Origin: Prevotella sp. | Lineage (GTDB): Bacteria > Bacteroidota > Bacteroidia > Bacteroidales > Bacteroidaceae | Assembly (NCBI GenBank): GCA_017478085.1 | Contig: JAFVEE010000152.1 | Coordinates: 1-49,803, forward strand | Direction: 5' to 3' | DNA length: 49,803 nt | Part shown: positions 30,108 to 39,015 of the stretch, in pieces | Layout: each line of letters begins with the position of its first letter | How positions within the stretch are numbered: the stretch's first letter is position 1 | Program-made: the position numbers and the translations under genes | Notes under the pieces: generated by a model | Told to the model about the DNA's origin: nothing | Databases searched by the model: none | Seen by the model: only the letters and a program-made list of their open reading frames with translations

Positions 30108-31859
30108 ATGAAACTCAAGAATATAAAATACGTAGCTGGAGCCATGCTCCTGTCTGTGGGTCTGACCTCGTGCGAGGACTTCCTCGACCGTCCCGTGGAG
30201 GACAACTACACCACCGAGAACTACTACTCCGACGACGCTTCGTGTTTGCGTGGCGTGAACTTCCTCTACAACTCGCCCTGGTACGACTTCCAGCGCGGCT
30301 TCATCAAGATTGGCGAGGTAATGTCGGGCAACATGTACTGGGGCTCGTCGCCCTATATGAACTTCTCGGTGAACGGCACCGACCAGGACCTGGTAAACAT
30401 GAGCTACTCGCTGTGGGCCGTCATCTCGAACGCCACTACGCTCTATAACTCGATCAAGGACGCATCGTCGTCAGAGAGTGTGAAGAACCAGTGCATGGGC
30501 GAATGCCTCACGTGGAAGGCTATGGCCTACTTCTTCCTGGTGCGCTCCTTCGGCGACGTGCCCATCATTCACGACTATTCCGAGAACCTGACCGCCGGCA
30601 ACTACAACGAAGTGAGCAAGGTGCAGAAGGCCGATGTGTATGAGTACATCCTGCTGACGCTGGAGAAGGCTATGGAGCTGCTGCCCAAGACCAAGAGCAC
30701 CACGGGCCGCATTGACTACTACTGCGCCGAGGGCCTCTATGCCAAGGTGCTGCTCACAGCAGCCGGTGTGAGCGGCCAGCTGAACAACGACTACCTGCAG
30801 CGGGCCAGCGCCGCCTCGCTCGACGTGATACAGAACAGCGGCCGACTGCTGCTGGAGAACTACGAGGACATCTTCCGTGGTTCGAACAACGTTTCAGACG
30901 AGAGCCTCATTGCCTGGCGCTGGACGGTGGGTGCACAGTGGACCTGCCAGAACACGCAGCAGAGCGACCTGATGCCCGAGGGCTTCGACGAGTTCGGCGA
31001 CTGCTGGGGTGGCTGGGGCGGCCCGTCGGCCGACCTGCAGGATGCCTTCGACTACGACGTGACCGAGAATCCCAACAACCGCCTCGACGTTGACACCCGC
31101 CGCAAGGCCACGATGATGGGCGCCGGCGACACCTACGCCTACTTCTGGCGCGACCACGAGCTGGGCAACGGCAAGAAGGGCTTCGACATCCTGAAGTTCT
31201 ACTTCGACAAGGAGTATAACTCTGCCGCTACAGGCGAGTTCCAGGGCCCCTGCGGCGTGCAGAACGTGAAGCACGCCTATGGCAACAATGCCGACCACGA
31301 GGACGAGTGCGGCATGTCGGCAGCCCGTATGAGCTATGCCGTGGCCACCCACATCCTGCGCCTGGCCGATGTGTACCTGGTGCACGCCGAGGCCGAGGTG
31401 CTGCAGGGCAAGACCACCAGCACGACCGCACTCAGTGCCTTCAACGCCGTGCGCCAGAGGGCCATCCCGTCGGCTGTCACCAAGACCTCGCTCAGCTTCG
31501 ACGATGTGTGGAAGGAGCGCCGCCTGGAGCTGGCTGGCGAGGGCGACCGCTGGTACGACTACGTGCGCCGTGCCTACTACGACGTGAACTCGTGCATCGC
31601 CGAGCTGAAGAGCCAGCGCCGCAACGCCATCTGGAACTGCAGCGGCGTCTACAAGACCTTCTACGAGAGTGGCGGCGTGACCTGGGATCCCACCGAAATT
31701 CAGTACGACGATCCCGACAATGGCGGCACGCCCCGGCCCAACGTCACCGAGAACAGCTTCAACCTGCCCTACCCCACCGAGGACGTAGCACTGAACCCGC
31801 GCCTGGGCAGCAATGCCGAGGCCATACACGTCGACGTGCGCAACACCTATAGCTATTAA
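30108..31859 (+). CDS. SusD/RagB-like glycan-binding lipoprotein (1)
   Basis: A 583-residue surface lipoprotein (lipobox LTSC, C22) of the SusD family, with the usual CEDFLDRP start, TPR-like helices and the conserved WKERRLELAGEGDRWYD segment near the C-terminus. It forms the lid of the SusC channel encoded upstream and binds glycan at the cell surface. Length is usual. Confidence 0.95.
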   Translation: MKLKNIKYVAGAMLLSVGLTSCEDFLDRPVEDNYTTENYYSDDASCLRGVNFLYNSPWYDFQRGFIKIGEVMSGNMYWGSSPYMNFSVNGTDQDLVNMSYSLWAVISNATTLYNSIKDASSSESVKNQCMGECLTWKAMAYFFLVRSFGDVPIIHDYSENLTAGNYNEVSKVQKADVYEYILLTLEKAMELLPKTKSTTGRIDYYCAEGLYAKVLLTAAGVSGQLNNDYLQRASAASLDVIQNSGRLLLENYEDIFRGSNNVSDESLIAWRWTVGAQWTCQNTQQSDLMPEGFDEFGDCWGGWGGPSADLQDAFDYDVTENPNNRLDVDTRRKATMMGAGDTYAYFWRDHELGNGKKGFDILKFYFDKEYNSAATGEFQGPCGVQNVKHAYGNNADHEDECGMSAARMSYAVATHILRLADVYLVHAEAEVLQGKTTSTTALSAFNAVRQRAIPSAVTKTSLSFDDVWKERRLELAGEGDRWYDYVRRAYYDVNSCIAELKSQRRNAIWNCSGVYKTFYESGGVTWDPTEIQYDDPDNGGTPRPNVTENSFNLPYPTEDVALNPRLGSNAEAIHVDVRNTYSY

Positions 31860-31880
31860 CCCTAAAGACATCATAACAAT

Positions 31881-33257
31881 ATGAATAACAACAAGATATT
31901 CAAAGGACTAAGCCTTGCCGCACTGGCCCTCGCCACGATGGCCACCACCTCGTGCAAGGACGAACCCGAAGCCTACGAGATTGAGGACGGCAGCCCCACC
32001 ATCAACTTCGTGCGCCCGGTCAGCGTGAACCAGAAGGACTCGATCATCACTTCGGCCTCCATGAGCTCTACCATCTGCATCGTGGGCGACAACCTGCGCA
32101 GCGTCACCCAGCTGCTCTTCAACGACCAGCCAGCCGTGCTGAACACGAGCTATATGACCGACCACACCCTCATCGTGACGGTGCCCAACGAGATTCCCGA
32201 ACTGGTGACCGACAAGATTTACTTCGTGAACAACAGCAACGACACGGTGAACTACGACTTCCACGTCATCATCCCGGCTCCCACCGTGGCCTCGATGTCG
32301 AACGAATGGGCCGAGGCAGGCGAACAGGTCACCATCATTGGCGACTACTTTCTGGACTACGAGGACTTCCCCCTCACGGTGAACTTCGGCACCGCACAGG
32401 TGCCCCGCTCGGCCATCAAGAGCATCACCAAGAACCGCATCACCTTCACCATGCCGGCCTCTATGCCCCAGGAAAAGGTGAGCGTGACGAGCATCTACGG
32501 CAAGACCGAGGGTGCCTTCAAGTACCGCGACACGCGCGGCATGCTCTTCGACTTCGACACGCCCAACGTGAAGACGGGCGTGGTGCTGGGCAACCACGGC
32601 TGGCACAACCGCGTGATCCAGGCCGACGAGACCTCGCTCTCGGGCAACTACCTCGTGATGGGCGGCGGTGCAGCCATGGGCACGGATGGCGGATGGAACG
32701 ACGGCGACTTCTCGTTTGAGTACTGGGCTGGCAACTGGGCCGATCCCGAGAACTATGCCGAGTACCCGCGCATCAGCGACCTGGCCGACTTCACCGACTT
32801 CGAGAACCTGAGCCTGAAGTTCGAGATGAACATACCCAAGGACTACGCCTGGTCGGCTGCACCCATGCAGGTGTTCTTCGGCAGCGTGCAGATGATCAGC
32901 AACGGCAATGCCGGTGTGAAGGACATCTACGGCAACACGCTGGGCGGCTGCAACAACACCTTCTTCCACGAGCGCAACAAGCTGTCGCGCGGTCTCTACA
33001 TGCCCTGGAAGGACACCGAGGACCTGCTGTACCACACCGACGGAAAGTGGACCACGGTCACCATGCCGCTCTCTGACTTCATCTGGGACTGGGACGGCAA
33101 CAAGATCAGCAGCACGCTGAGCAGCGTGGCCGACTTTGGCAGCTTCAATATGTTCATTGTGCGTGGTGGCTACGACGACAAGAGCGCACTGCCCGAGGGC
33201 GTTGACTGCACCCCGTTCATCAAGATTGACAACATACGCGTGGTGCCCAACAAGTAA
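31881..33257 (+). CDS. IPT/TIG surface glycan-binding lipoprotein (1)
   Basis: A 458-residue lipoprotein (lipobox TTSC, C25) with two IPT/TIG Ig-like domains (about 40-130 and 132-215), followed by a C-terminal beta-sandwich rich in Trp and Tyr (about 215-458: GNHGWHNR, FEYWAGNW, PWKDTEDL). This is the layout of the surface glycan-binding proteins (SGBP-B type) encoded directly after SusC/SusD in PULs. The C-terminal domain is the likely glycan-binding part; mannan is inferred from context. It starts 21 bp after the SusD stop. Confidence 0.85.
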   Translation: MNNNKIFKGLSLAALALATMATTSCKDEPEAYEIEDGSPTINFVRPVSVNQKDSIITSASMSSTICIVGDNLRSVTQLLFNDQPAVLNTSYMTDHTLIVTVPNEIPELVTDKIYFVNNSNDTVNYDFHVIIPAPTVASMSNEWAEAGEQVTIIGDYFLDYEDFPLTVNFGTAQVPRSAIKSITKNRITFTMPASMPQEKVSVTSIYGKTEGAFKYRDTRGMLFDFDTPNVKTGVVLGNHGWHNRVIQADETSLSGNYLVMGGGAAMGTDGGWNDGDFSFEYWAGNWADPENYAEYPRISDLADFTDFENLSLKFEMNIPKDYAWSAAPMQVFFGSVQMISNGNAGVKDIYGNTLGGCNNTFFHERNKLSRGLYMPWKDTEDLLYHTDGKWTTVTMPLSDFIWDWDGNKISSTLSSVADFGSFNMFIVRGGYDDKSALPEGVDCTPFIKIDNIRVVPNK

Positions 33258-33281
33258 GAGATAAACGATACAACGAATTTA

Positions 33282-35156
33282 ATGAATTTAAAGAACGTTA
33301 TGAAGAACTTCAAGAATATATTCACACTGCTGGTGGTGGCCCTCACAGGGCTATCACTGACGGGGTGCAGCGAAGACGACCTGGACACCAACCCGTTCAG
33401 CCAGTCGGGGGTCAACATCGTGGGCTTTGGCCCGTCACCCATCCTGCGCACCAACGAGATTCGCATCACGGGCACCGAACTGGGAAGCGTGACGGCTGTG
33501 GCCTTCCCGGGCAATGCCGTGGTGCAGCGTGACGCCTTCAACAATGCCGACGGCCAGAACATCTACGTGAACGTGCCCGACGAGTCGGTGCCCGGCAAGA
33601 TCCGTTTGCTCGTGGGCAACGACACCGTGGCTACTTCGACCAGCCTGCTCACCTTCGAAGAGCCCATCGAGGTTACTTCGGTCAGCCCCACCAGCGGTCT
33701 GTCGGCTGGCGACGAGATCAGCATCAAGGGCGAGTACGTGTATAACATTGCCGAGGTGGTGTTTACCAATGGCGTAACGGGTGCTCCCGTCATTGCCGAG
33801 GACTTCACCTATACCTCGCGAAAGGAGATTCGCCTGCGAGTGCCCCTGGCTGCCGAGACGGGTACCATCAAGCTGAACGACGGTGCCGAGTGGGAAATGG
33901 AGTACAAAGACACACTCCAGATTCTGCAGGCCACCTACACTGCCGTGAGCACCACGACAGCCGAGTTTGGCCAGCAGATCACCATCAGCGGCACGAACCT
34001 GCACACCGTTGAGACGGTCATGTTCCCCGGCGGCGTGACCAGCGACTTCACCGTGAGCGACGACCACAACACCATTACTACCAACGTGCCCACCGAGACC
34101 AAGAGCGGCGCCATCACCCTGGTGCTCTACAGCGGTGCCTCCATCACGAGCGATGTGGTCAACGTGCCCACGCTGGCCATCACCGCCATCTCGAAGGATG
34201 CTGACCTGCGTGTTGGCGACGAGATTGTGCTCACGGGCGAGAACTTCGACCGCATCACCAGCGTCACGCTGCCTGGTGTGGGTGAGTTCAGCAACTACAA
34301 GGCAACAAGCACTACGCTCACCTTCACCGTGCCCGAAGGCATGACCGACGGCAATATGGTGCTCACGCAGAACAGCTTCATCTCGGTAACCCAGAAGCTC
34401 GTCATGCACAGCGACCTGCCCGAGCAGACCATTTGGGCAGGCGAGTTCACTTGCGAAAGCTGGAGCGGCAATCAGGAACTGGCCTGGGGCGGCTACGACT
34501 GGTCAAGTGTGGCTGCCGGCACCACGCTGAAGTTCTACTACAGGAAGATAAAAGCTGGCGAATGGGCTTGCATCAGCCTGCGACACGGCGACAGCTGGGG
34601 CAATCTGCCCGATCCCATACCCGGACAGTATGACCTGGATGAGGACGAAGGCGTGCTGAGCGTGGCCTTCCCGCAGAACGTGCTCGACGACCTCGTGGCC
34701 AATGGCGGTCTGGTCATCACGGGTGCCAACTTCGTGCTGACGAAGGTCACCGTGCCCCTCGTGTCGGATGAGATAGACGTGGCCTCCTTCTCGTACTGGG
34801 AAGACCAGTCTGCCAACATCTCCTACCCCATACAGATTTCGTGGAGCGAGAACACCGGCAAGATTCGCATCATGCGTACCGGCCTGGCCGACCTCGGCCT
34901 GAAGGTAGGTGTGTCGAAGCTCATCTTCTATAAGGAGGGAACAGGACAGATCCAGCTGAACAATCCCAACTGGGGCAACCCCATCACCGATGCCGAGCTC
35001 TTCGACTGGGAAGGCGAAAAGACGCAGCTGGAGACCGTGTTCACCCAGGAAATGATGGACTGCGTGACCGGGACCACCAGCGACGGCTGGAGTGAGACAG
35101 CCTTTATCATACAGGGCGATGGTCTCACCATCACAAAGATTACCGTGCTGCCATAA
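33282..35156 (+). CDS. Multi-IPT/TIG surface glycan-binding lipoprotein (2)
   Basis: A 624-residue lipoprotein (lipobox LTGC, C29) with about four IPT/TIG domains in series (about 45-380), recognisable by repeated EITIxGE/N...V segments. Two similar C-terminal modules follow (about 383-497 and 505-624). Each opens with W/Y-E residues, and the two end in the matching strands GANFVLTKVTV and GDGLTITKITV, suggesting a duplicated carbohydrate-binding sandwich. No enzymatic motif is seen. The start may be M1 or M7. A strong hairpin follows the stop codon. Confidence 0.8.
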   Translation: MNLKNVMKNFKNIFTLLVVALTGLSLTGCSEDDLDTNPFSQSGVNIVGFGPSPILRTNEIRITGTELGSVTAVAFPGNAVVQRDAFNNADGQNIYVNVPDESVPGKIRLLVGNDTVATSTSLLTFEEPIEVTSVSPTSGLSAGDEISIKGEYVYNIAEVVFTNGVTGAPVIAEDFTYTSRKEIRLRVPLAAETGTIKLNDGAEWEMEYKDTLQILQATYTAVSTTTAEFGQQITISGTNLHTVETVMFPGGVTSDFTVSDDHNTITTNVPTETKSGAITLVLYSGASITSDVVNVPTLAITAISKDADLRVGDEIVLTGENFDRITSVTLPGVGEFSNYKATSTTLTFTVPEGMTDGNMVLTQNSFISVTQKLVMHSDLPEQTIWAGEFTCESWSGNQELAWGGYDWSSVAAGTTLKFYYRKIKAGEWACISLRHGDSWGNLPDPIPGQYDLDEDEGVLSVAFPQNVLDDLVANGGLVITGANFVLTKVTVPLVSDEIDVASFSYWEDQSANISYPIQISWSENTGKIRIMRTGLADLGLKVGVSKLIFYKEGTGQIQLNNPNWGNPITDAELFDWEGEKTQLETVFTQEMMDCVTGTTSDGWSETAFIIQGDGLTITKITVLP

Positions 35157-35165
35157 GGCGAACAA

Positions 35166-35196
35166 GAGGCGCAGCGCCCACCATGCGCTGCGCCTC
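35166..35196 (+). terminator. Strong hairpin between SGBP2 and GH26 genes
   Basis: Perfect 12-bp stem (GAGGCGCAGCGC / GCGCTGCGCCTC) with a 7-nt loop, followed by the weak T-run TATCTTA. It lies 9 bp after the SGBP2 stop and 34 bp before the GH26 start, with no new promoter evident. It probably acts as a partial terminator or an RNA-stabilising 3' end. Confidence 0.65.
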
Positions 35197-35230
35197 TATC
35201 TTATACTTATAACCTATCAACTACAAGGAA

Positions 35231-36664
35231 ATGAGCATTAAACATTTGTTTTCAATGATGGCACTGGCCATTGCCCCGCTATGCCTCACCGCCTGTGGCG
35301 ACGACGGCGACGACGATGACCCTGGCCAGAAGCCGGAACCCACGGTGAGCGTCAAGCTCACATCGCAGTCGATTGCCGAGGGAGAAGAGGTCGATGCTAC
35401 GAGCACCACGCAGCTGGCACTGGGCTACAGCGCCACGGTGAAGGTGGCCACGGGAGCCGCCGTCAGCCTGAACGGCAACAGTCTGACCGCTACCCGCAAC
35501 CCCAACGACGCCAAGGGCATCGTCATTCCGCTCACGCTGGAAGAGGGACAGAGCTACACGCTCACTATGCAGGCCGGTTCTGTCGTTGCCAGCACCGATG
35601 CCACGGCCCAGGCACCCGCTTTCACACTGCACTTCACCACCAAGGCGAAGCCCGAACCCGTGAACCCGGACATCACCGCCACGCTGGTCAGCGGCAATGC
35701 TGCCGCCCAGAAGCTCTACGACTACTTTGTAAGCCAGTACGGGCAGAAGACCATCTCGAGCGTGATGGCCAACGTGAACTGGAACAACGACGAGGCCAAC
35801 CGCATTGGCAGGGCCACGGGCAAATATCCGGCTATGAACTGCTATGACTTCATACACATCTGCTACTCGCCTGCCAACTGGATTGACTACAGCAAGATTA
35901 CCCCAGTGCAGGAGTGGGTCAACGCCGGAGGACTGGTAAGCCTGATGTGGCACTTCAACGTGCCCAAGGCCGAAGGAGCCACCGAGCATACCTGTACCCA
36001 CACCGAGACAACGTTCAAGACGGCCAACGTCTTCAACGACGGCACGTGGGAGAACCGCTGGTTCTACGAACAGATGGACAAGGTGGTGGCCACCCTGCTG
36101 AAGCTGCAGGACGCTGGCATCGCCGCCACCTGGCGACCCTTCCACGAAGCAGCCGGCCATGCCACCTACAAGCAGCAGGCCAACTGGACCAAGTCGTGGT
36201 TCTGGTGGGGCTACGACGGGGCCGACACCTACAAGAGGCTGTGGCGCACTATGTTCGACTACTTCCAGCAGAAGGGCATCAAGAACCTGATCTGGGTGTG
36301 GACTACACAGAACTACAACGGCGATGCCACAAAGTACAACCAGGACACCGACTGGTATCCCGGCGACCAGTATGTAGACATCGTGGCTCGCGACCTTTAC
36401 GGCTACAACACCCAGCAGAACCTGCAGGAGTTCTGCGAGATTCAGGCCGCCTACCCCACCAAGATGGTCATCCTGGGCGAGTGTGGCAAGGACGTGAACA
36501 CCAACACATCGTCGGCCAGCGTGCCCGACTGGTGGGCTGCCGGCGCACACTGGGGCCAGTTTATGGTGTGGTATGGCTCTAATATGGAGGATGACACCTG
36601 GTGGGGGAAGGCCCTCAGCAGCCCCTACGTCATCACCCGCGACCAGCTGCCGTCGTTCAAGTAA
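35231..36664 (+). CDS. GH26 beta-mannanase, lipoprotein with Ig-like domain
   Basis: A 477-residue lipoprotein (lipobox LTAC, C22) with an acidic linker DDGDDDD, an Ig-like N-terminal domain (about 38-137), and a GH26 barrel with WRPFHE (acid/base E306), WFWWGYDG and ILGECGKD (nucleophile E417). The acidic stretch right after the lipid cysteine resembles the surface-export signal of Bacteroidetes lipoproteins, so this is the likely outside endo-mannanase, while the GH26 at 23950 may act in the periplasm. It belongs to the rightward operon behind a hairpin. Confidence 0.93.
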   Translation: MSIKHLFSMMALAIAPLCLTACGDDGDDDDPGQKPEPTVSVKLTSQSIAEGEEVDATSTTQLALGYSATVKVATGAAVSLNGNSLTATRNPNDAKGIVIPLTLEEGQSYTLTMQAGSVVASTDATAQAPAFTLHFTTKAKPEPVNPDITATLVSGNAAAQKLYDYFVSQYGQKTISSVMANVNWNNDEANRIGRATGKYPAMNCYDFIHICYSPANWIDYSKITPVQEWVNAGGLVSLMWHFNVPKAEGATEHTCTHTETTFKTANVFNDGTWENRWFYEQMDKVVATLLKLQDAGIAATWRPFHEAAGHATYKQQANWTKSWFWWGYDGADTYKRLWRTMFDYFQQKGIKNLIWVWTTQNYNGDATKYNQDTDWYPGDQYVDIVARDLYGYNTQQNLQEFCEIQAAYPTKMVILGECGKDVNTNTSSASVPDWWAAGAHWGQFMVWYGSNMEDDTWWGKALSSPYVITRDQLPSFK

Positions 36665-36675
36665 GCGCATATGGT

Positions 36676-37560
36676 ATGGAAACAAAAGTACTGCATGAGA
36701 TTACCCCTCTGGGAGAAAACGAGTTTCTGTATGTAGCCGACCGCCACAAGCCAGAGTTCGACTACCCCATTCATTGCCACGAAGTAATGGAACTGAACTT
36801 TGTGGCCAATGGCGCAGGTGCCCTTCGCACGGTGGGCGACTCCAGCGAGGTCATAGGCGACCTGGACCTGGTGCTCATTACCAGCAGCAACCTGGAGCAC
36901 GTATGGGAGCAGCATGAGTGCAAGAGCAAGGACATTCATGAAATCACCATCCAGTTCTACATTCCCTTCGAGGACACAAGACTGCCGTTTCATACCAATC
37001 CCTACAAGCCCATCCTACGCATGATGCAGAAGGCAAAGCGCGGCCTGGTATTTCCCATCGAGGCCATCCTGTCGGTCTACCACCTGCTGAAGGAGCTGAC
37101 GGCCAACCACGACAGCTTCTATGGCGCGCAGCGTTTCTTCGACATTCTCTACGAGCTGTCGAAGTTCGACGGTGCCCGCGAACTGTCGTCATCGTCGTTT
37201 GCCAAGGTCGATGCAGACACTGAGTCGCGCCGCGTGCTGAAGGTGAAGAACTACATCAACACCCACTACAAGGGCGAGATACGACTCGATGACCTTGCCC
37301 GCCTCGTCGGCATGGCACCCACGGCCTTCAGCCGTTTCTTCCATCTGCGCACGGGCAAATCGCTCAGCGAGTATATCGTCGACGTCAGGCTGGGCAATGC
37401 CGCCCGACGTCTGGTAGACACCACCGACTCGGTGTCCGAGATATGCTATACCTGTGGCTTCAACACGCTCAGCAACTTCAACCGTCTGTTCCGCAAGCGC
37501 AAGGGATGCAACCCCACCGAGTTTCGCGAGAAATACCACAAGACGAAGGTCATTATATAA
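36676..37560 (+). CDS. AraC-family transcriptional regulator
   Basis: A 294-residue regulator. The ATG at 36676 is preferred because an earlier in-frame ATG lies inside the GH26 gene and adds only its antiphase sequence. An N-terminal cupin-like sensor domain (about 15-110, with HCHEVMELNFV) is joined to a C-terminal double HTH (about 190-290: LDDLARLVGM, FSRFFHLRTGKS, ICYTCGFNTLSNFNRLFRKRKG, PTEF). Its position 11 bp after GH26 and before ManA makes it the likely sugar-responsive activator of the mannan operons, perhaps through the shared promoter features. Confidence 0.9.
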   Translation: METKVLHEITPLGENEFLYVADRHKPEFDYPIHCHEVMELNFVANGAGALRTVGDSSEVIGDLDLVLITSSNLEHVWEQHECKSKDIHEITIQFYIPFEDTRLPFHTNPYKPILRMMQKAKRGLVFPIEAILSVYHLLKELTANHDSFYGAQRFFDILYELSKFDGARELSSSSFAKVDADTESRRVLKVKNYINTHYKGEIRLDDLARLVGMAPTAFSRFFHLRTGKSLSEYIVDVRLGNAARRLVDTTDSVSEICYTCGFNTLSNFNRLFRKRKGCNPTEFREKYHKTKVII

Positions 37561-37595
37561 ATAATGTGTAAAGCAGCTATTAGCATCTGGCAGAT

Positions 37596-38642
37596 ATGAA
37601 ACCATACAAGTTCAAACCTTTTCTGAAGACAACCCTTTGGGGGGGCTACCAGATAGCCCCCTTCAAAGGCATCTCAACGGCCCAGCCCAACATTGGCGAA
37701 AGCTGGGAGATAAGCGGAGTGCCCGGCCATGAGAGCCTGGCCATAGACCGCGGACTGATAGACGATGTAGACGTGGGCCTGACGCTCACGGAGCTCATCG
37801 ACAAGTACAAGGGACTGCTCGTAGGGCAGAAGGTGTACAAGCGCTTTGGCAACCAGTTCCCGCTGCTGGTGAAGTTCATCGACTCGCGCCAGGACCTCAG
37901 CGTGCAGGTGCATCCTAACGACGAACTGGCCATGCAGCGCCACGGCTGTGCCGGCAAGACAGAGATGTGGTACATCATCAAGAGTGATGTGGGCTCGAAG
38001 ATCTATGCAGGTCTGAAGAAGAGCATCACACCCGATGAGTATGAAAAGATAGCCCACCCCCAACCCCTCCCCAAGGGAGGGGAGTCAGAAGGTCGGACTC
38101 AATCGAAAGAACTATCATTAACGCCCCCCCTTCCTTGGGGAGGGGCCGGGGGTGGGCTTCAGGATGTCATTGCCACCCACGAGGCCCATGAGGGCGACCT
38201 CTACTTCCTGCCCGCAGGCCGTCTGCACGCCATCGGCGCAGGCAACTTCCTGGCCGAAATCCAGGAGACCAGCGACATCACCTATCGTGTGTACGACTTT
38301 GGCCGCAAGGATGCCCACGGCAATCCGCGCGAACTGCACATAGAGCAGGCTAAGGATGCCATCGATTATCAGGTGTGGCCCGAGTACCGAACGTCGTACG
38401 ACTCGACGAAGCCGGTCTCGCAGCTCATCAACTGCCCGCACTTTGTGGTGCACCGGGTGGTGGTGCAGGTGGCCCAGCAGGTCGATTTCCACTGCGACTC
38501 GTTCGTGGTGGTGATGTGCCTATGGGGCGAGGCCAACATCAACGGCATACACATTCGGCAGGGCGAGACCATCCTGGTGCCTGCCTGCGAGAATATTCTC
38601 TACATCTTTGGCAACGCCACCTTCATGACTGCAACGATTTAG
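37596..38642 (+). CDS. manA: Mannose-6-phosphate isomerase, class I
   Basis: A 348-residue cytosolic Zn enzyme converting mannose-6-phosphate to fructose-6-phosphate, the step that takes mannose into glycolysis. Candidate metal ligands are Q104 and H106 (QVHPND), E123 (TEMW) and H211 (PAGRLHAIGAG). Residues A153 to L188, between EYEKI and QDVIATHE, come from an in-frame palindromic repeat insertion (38052-38157) and have no counterpart in the family; they should form a loop before the metal-binding strand carrying H211. The frame is intact, so the enzyme is probably made. Confidence 0.93.
   Translation: MKPYKFKPFLKTTLWGGYQIAPFKGISTAQPNIGESWEISGVPGHESLAIDRGLIDDVDVGLTLTELIDKYKGLLVGQKVYKRFGNQFPLLVKFIDSRQDLSVQVHPNDELAMQRHGCAGKTEMWYIIKSDVGSKIYAGLKKSITPDEYEKIAHPQPLPKGGESEGRTQSKELSLTPPLPWGGAGGGLQDVIATHEAHEGDLYFLPAGRLHAIGAGNFLAEIQETSDITYRVYDFGRKDAHGNPRELHIEQAKDAIDYQVWPEYRTSYDSTKPVSQLINCPHFVVHRVVVQVAQQVDFHCDSFVVVMCLWGEANINGIHIRQGETILVPACENILYIFGNATFMTATI
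38052..38157. mobile_element. 106-bp in-frame element: two inverted palindromic repeats inside manA
   Basis: The left copy (38052-38086, plus) and right copy (38122-38157, minus) face outward like the ends of the DUF559 element and enclose only 35 bp. They match each other in 28 of the first 31 bases. The left copy matches copy D of the DUF559 element in 34 of 35. With two flanking bases the net insertion is 36 codons, so manA stays open. It looks like a cargo-less relative of the 22270-22763 element. Confidence 0.75.
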
Positions 38643-38716
38643 CCTCTCTTTGATAAGAGGCAGAACAGCACGCCACGCGTAGCACAAAAGTGCCTGTGGC
38701 TCCATATATTTTAACG

Positions 38717-38765
38717 AAGATGATATTACCTGCGGTGCACGCGCTGCGGGCAATATCATCTTTTT
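38717..38765 (+). terminator. Rho-independent terminator after manA
   Basis: A 17-bp stem (arms 38717-38733 and 38746-38762, one A-C mismatch and one wobble) with a 12-nt loop, running into TTTTTATT. It should end the first rightward operon and insulate the second. Confidence 0.85.
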
Positions 38766-38793
38766 ATTAAAAAAAGGCAATTAATGTTATGTC

Positions 38794-38818
38794 GTTTCAA
38801 AAAAAAATTGTAGCTTTG
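38794..38818 (+). promoter_or_regulatory. Promoter of the second SusC operon
   Basis: GTTTC (38794-38798), an A-run, then TAGCTTTG (38811-38818) followed by CAC; 17 nt from the first base of GTTTC to TA, as in the other two mannan-locus promoters. Confidence 0.65.
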
Positions 38819-38895
38819 CACACAGATTGCCTAACCAGCGACTAAAAGCAGCGAAAACCACTAACAAAACAATACTAACCAATTAACAAAAACGT

Positions 38896-38979
38896 ATGAA
38901 TCTAAGCAACACGAAAAGCCAATCCAGGGCTGCCCCCAGGAGCGTATCTCACACCAGATACCATTCTAACACATTCTAA
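38896..38979 (+). CDS. 27-codon leader frame upstream of the second SusC
   Basis: ATG at 38896 to TAA at 38977-38979. The ~30 bases before it (AACAATACTAACCAATT, AACAAA, CGTATGAAT) are nearly the same as those just before and at the start codon of the first SusC gene. The peptide (start MNLSNTKS, compare MNLNCSKN of SusC 1) then diverges and stops 36 bp before the real SusC start. It may be a leader peptide or the remnant of an older SusC 5' end. Whether it is translated is unknown. Confidence 0.35.
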   Translation: MNLSNTKSQSRAAPRSVSHTRYHSNTF

Positions 38980-39015
38980 TATCGTAAACAACCTAAAAAC
39001 AAACCTGTTTTTTAT

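Larger units (their letters stand above)
38643..39015. other. Intergenic region, manA / second SusC
   Basis: This 373-bp region holds the manA terminator (38717-38765), the second SusC promoter (38794-38818), a leader copied from the first SusC gene and a 27-codon leader frame (38896-38979). Confidence 0.75.

Noticed and set aside
38040-38165. manA as a pseudogene because of the foreign segment
   Set aside because: The insertion is a whole number of codons, no stop is created and all candidate metal-binding motifs remain, so a full protein can be made.
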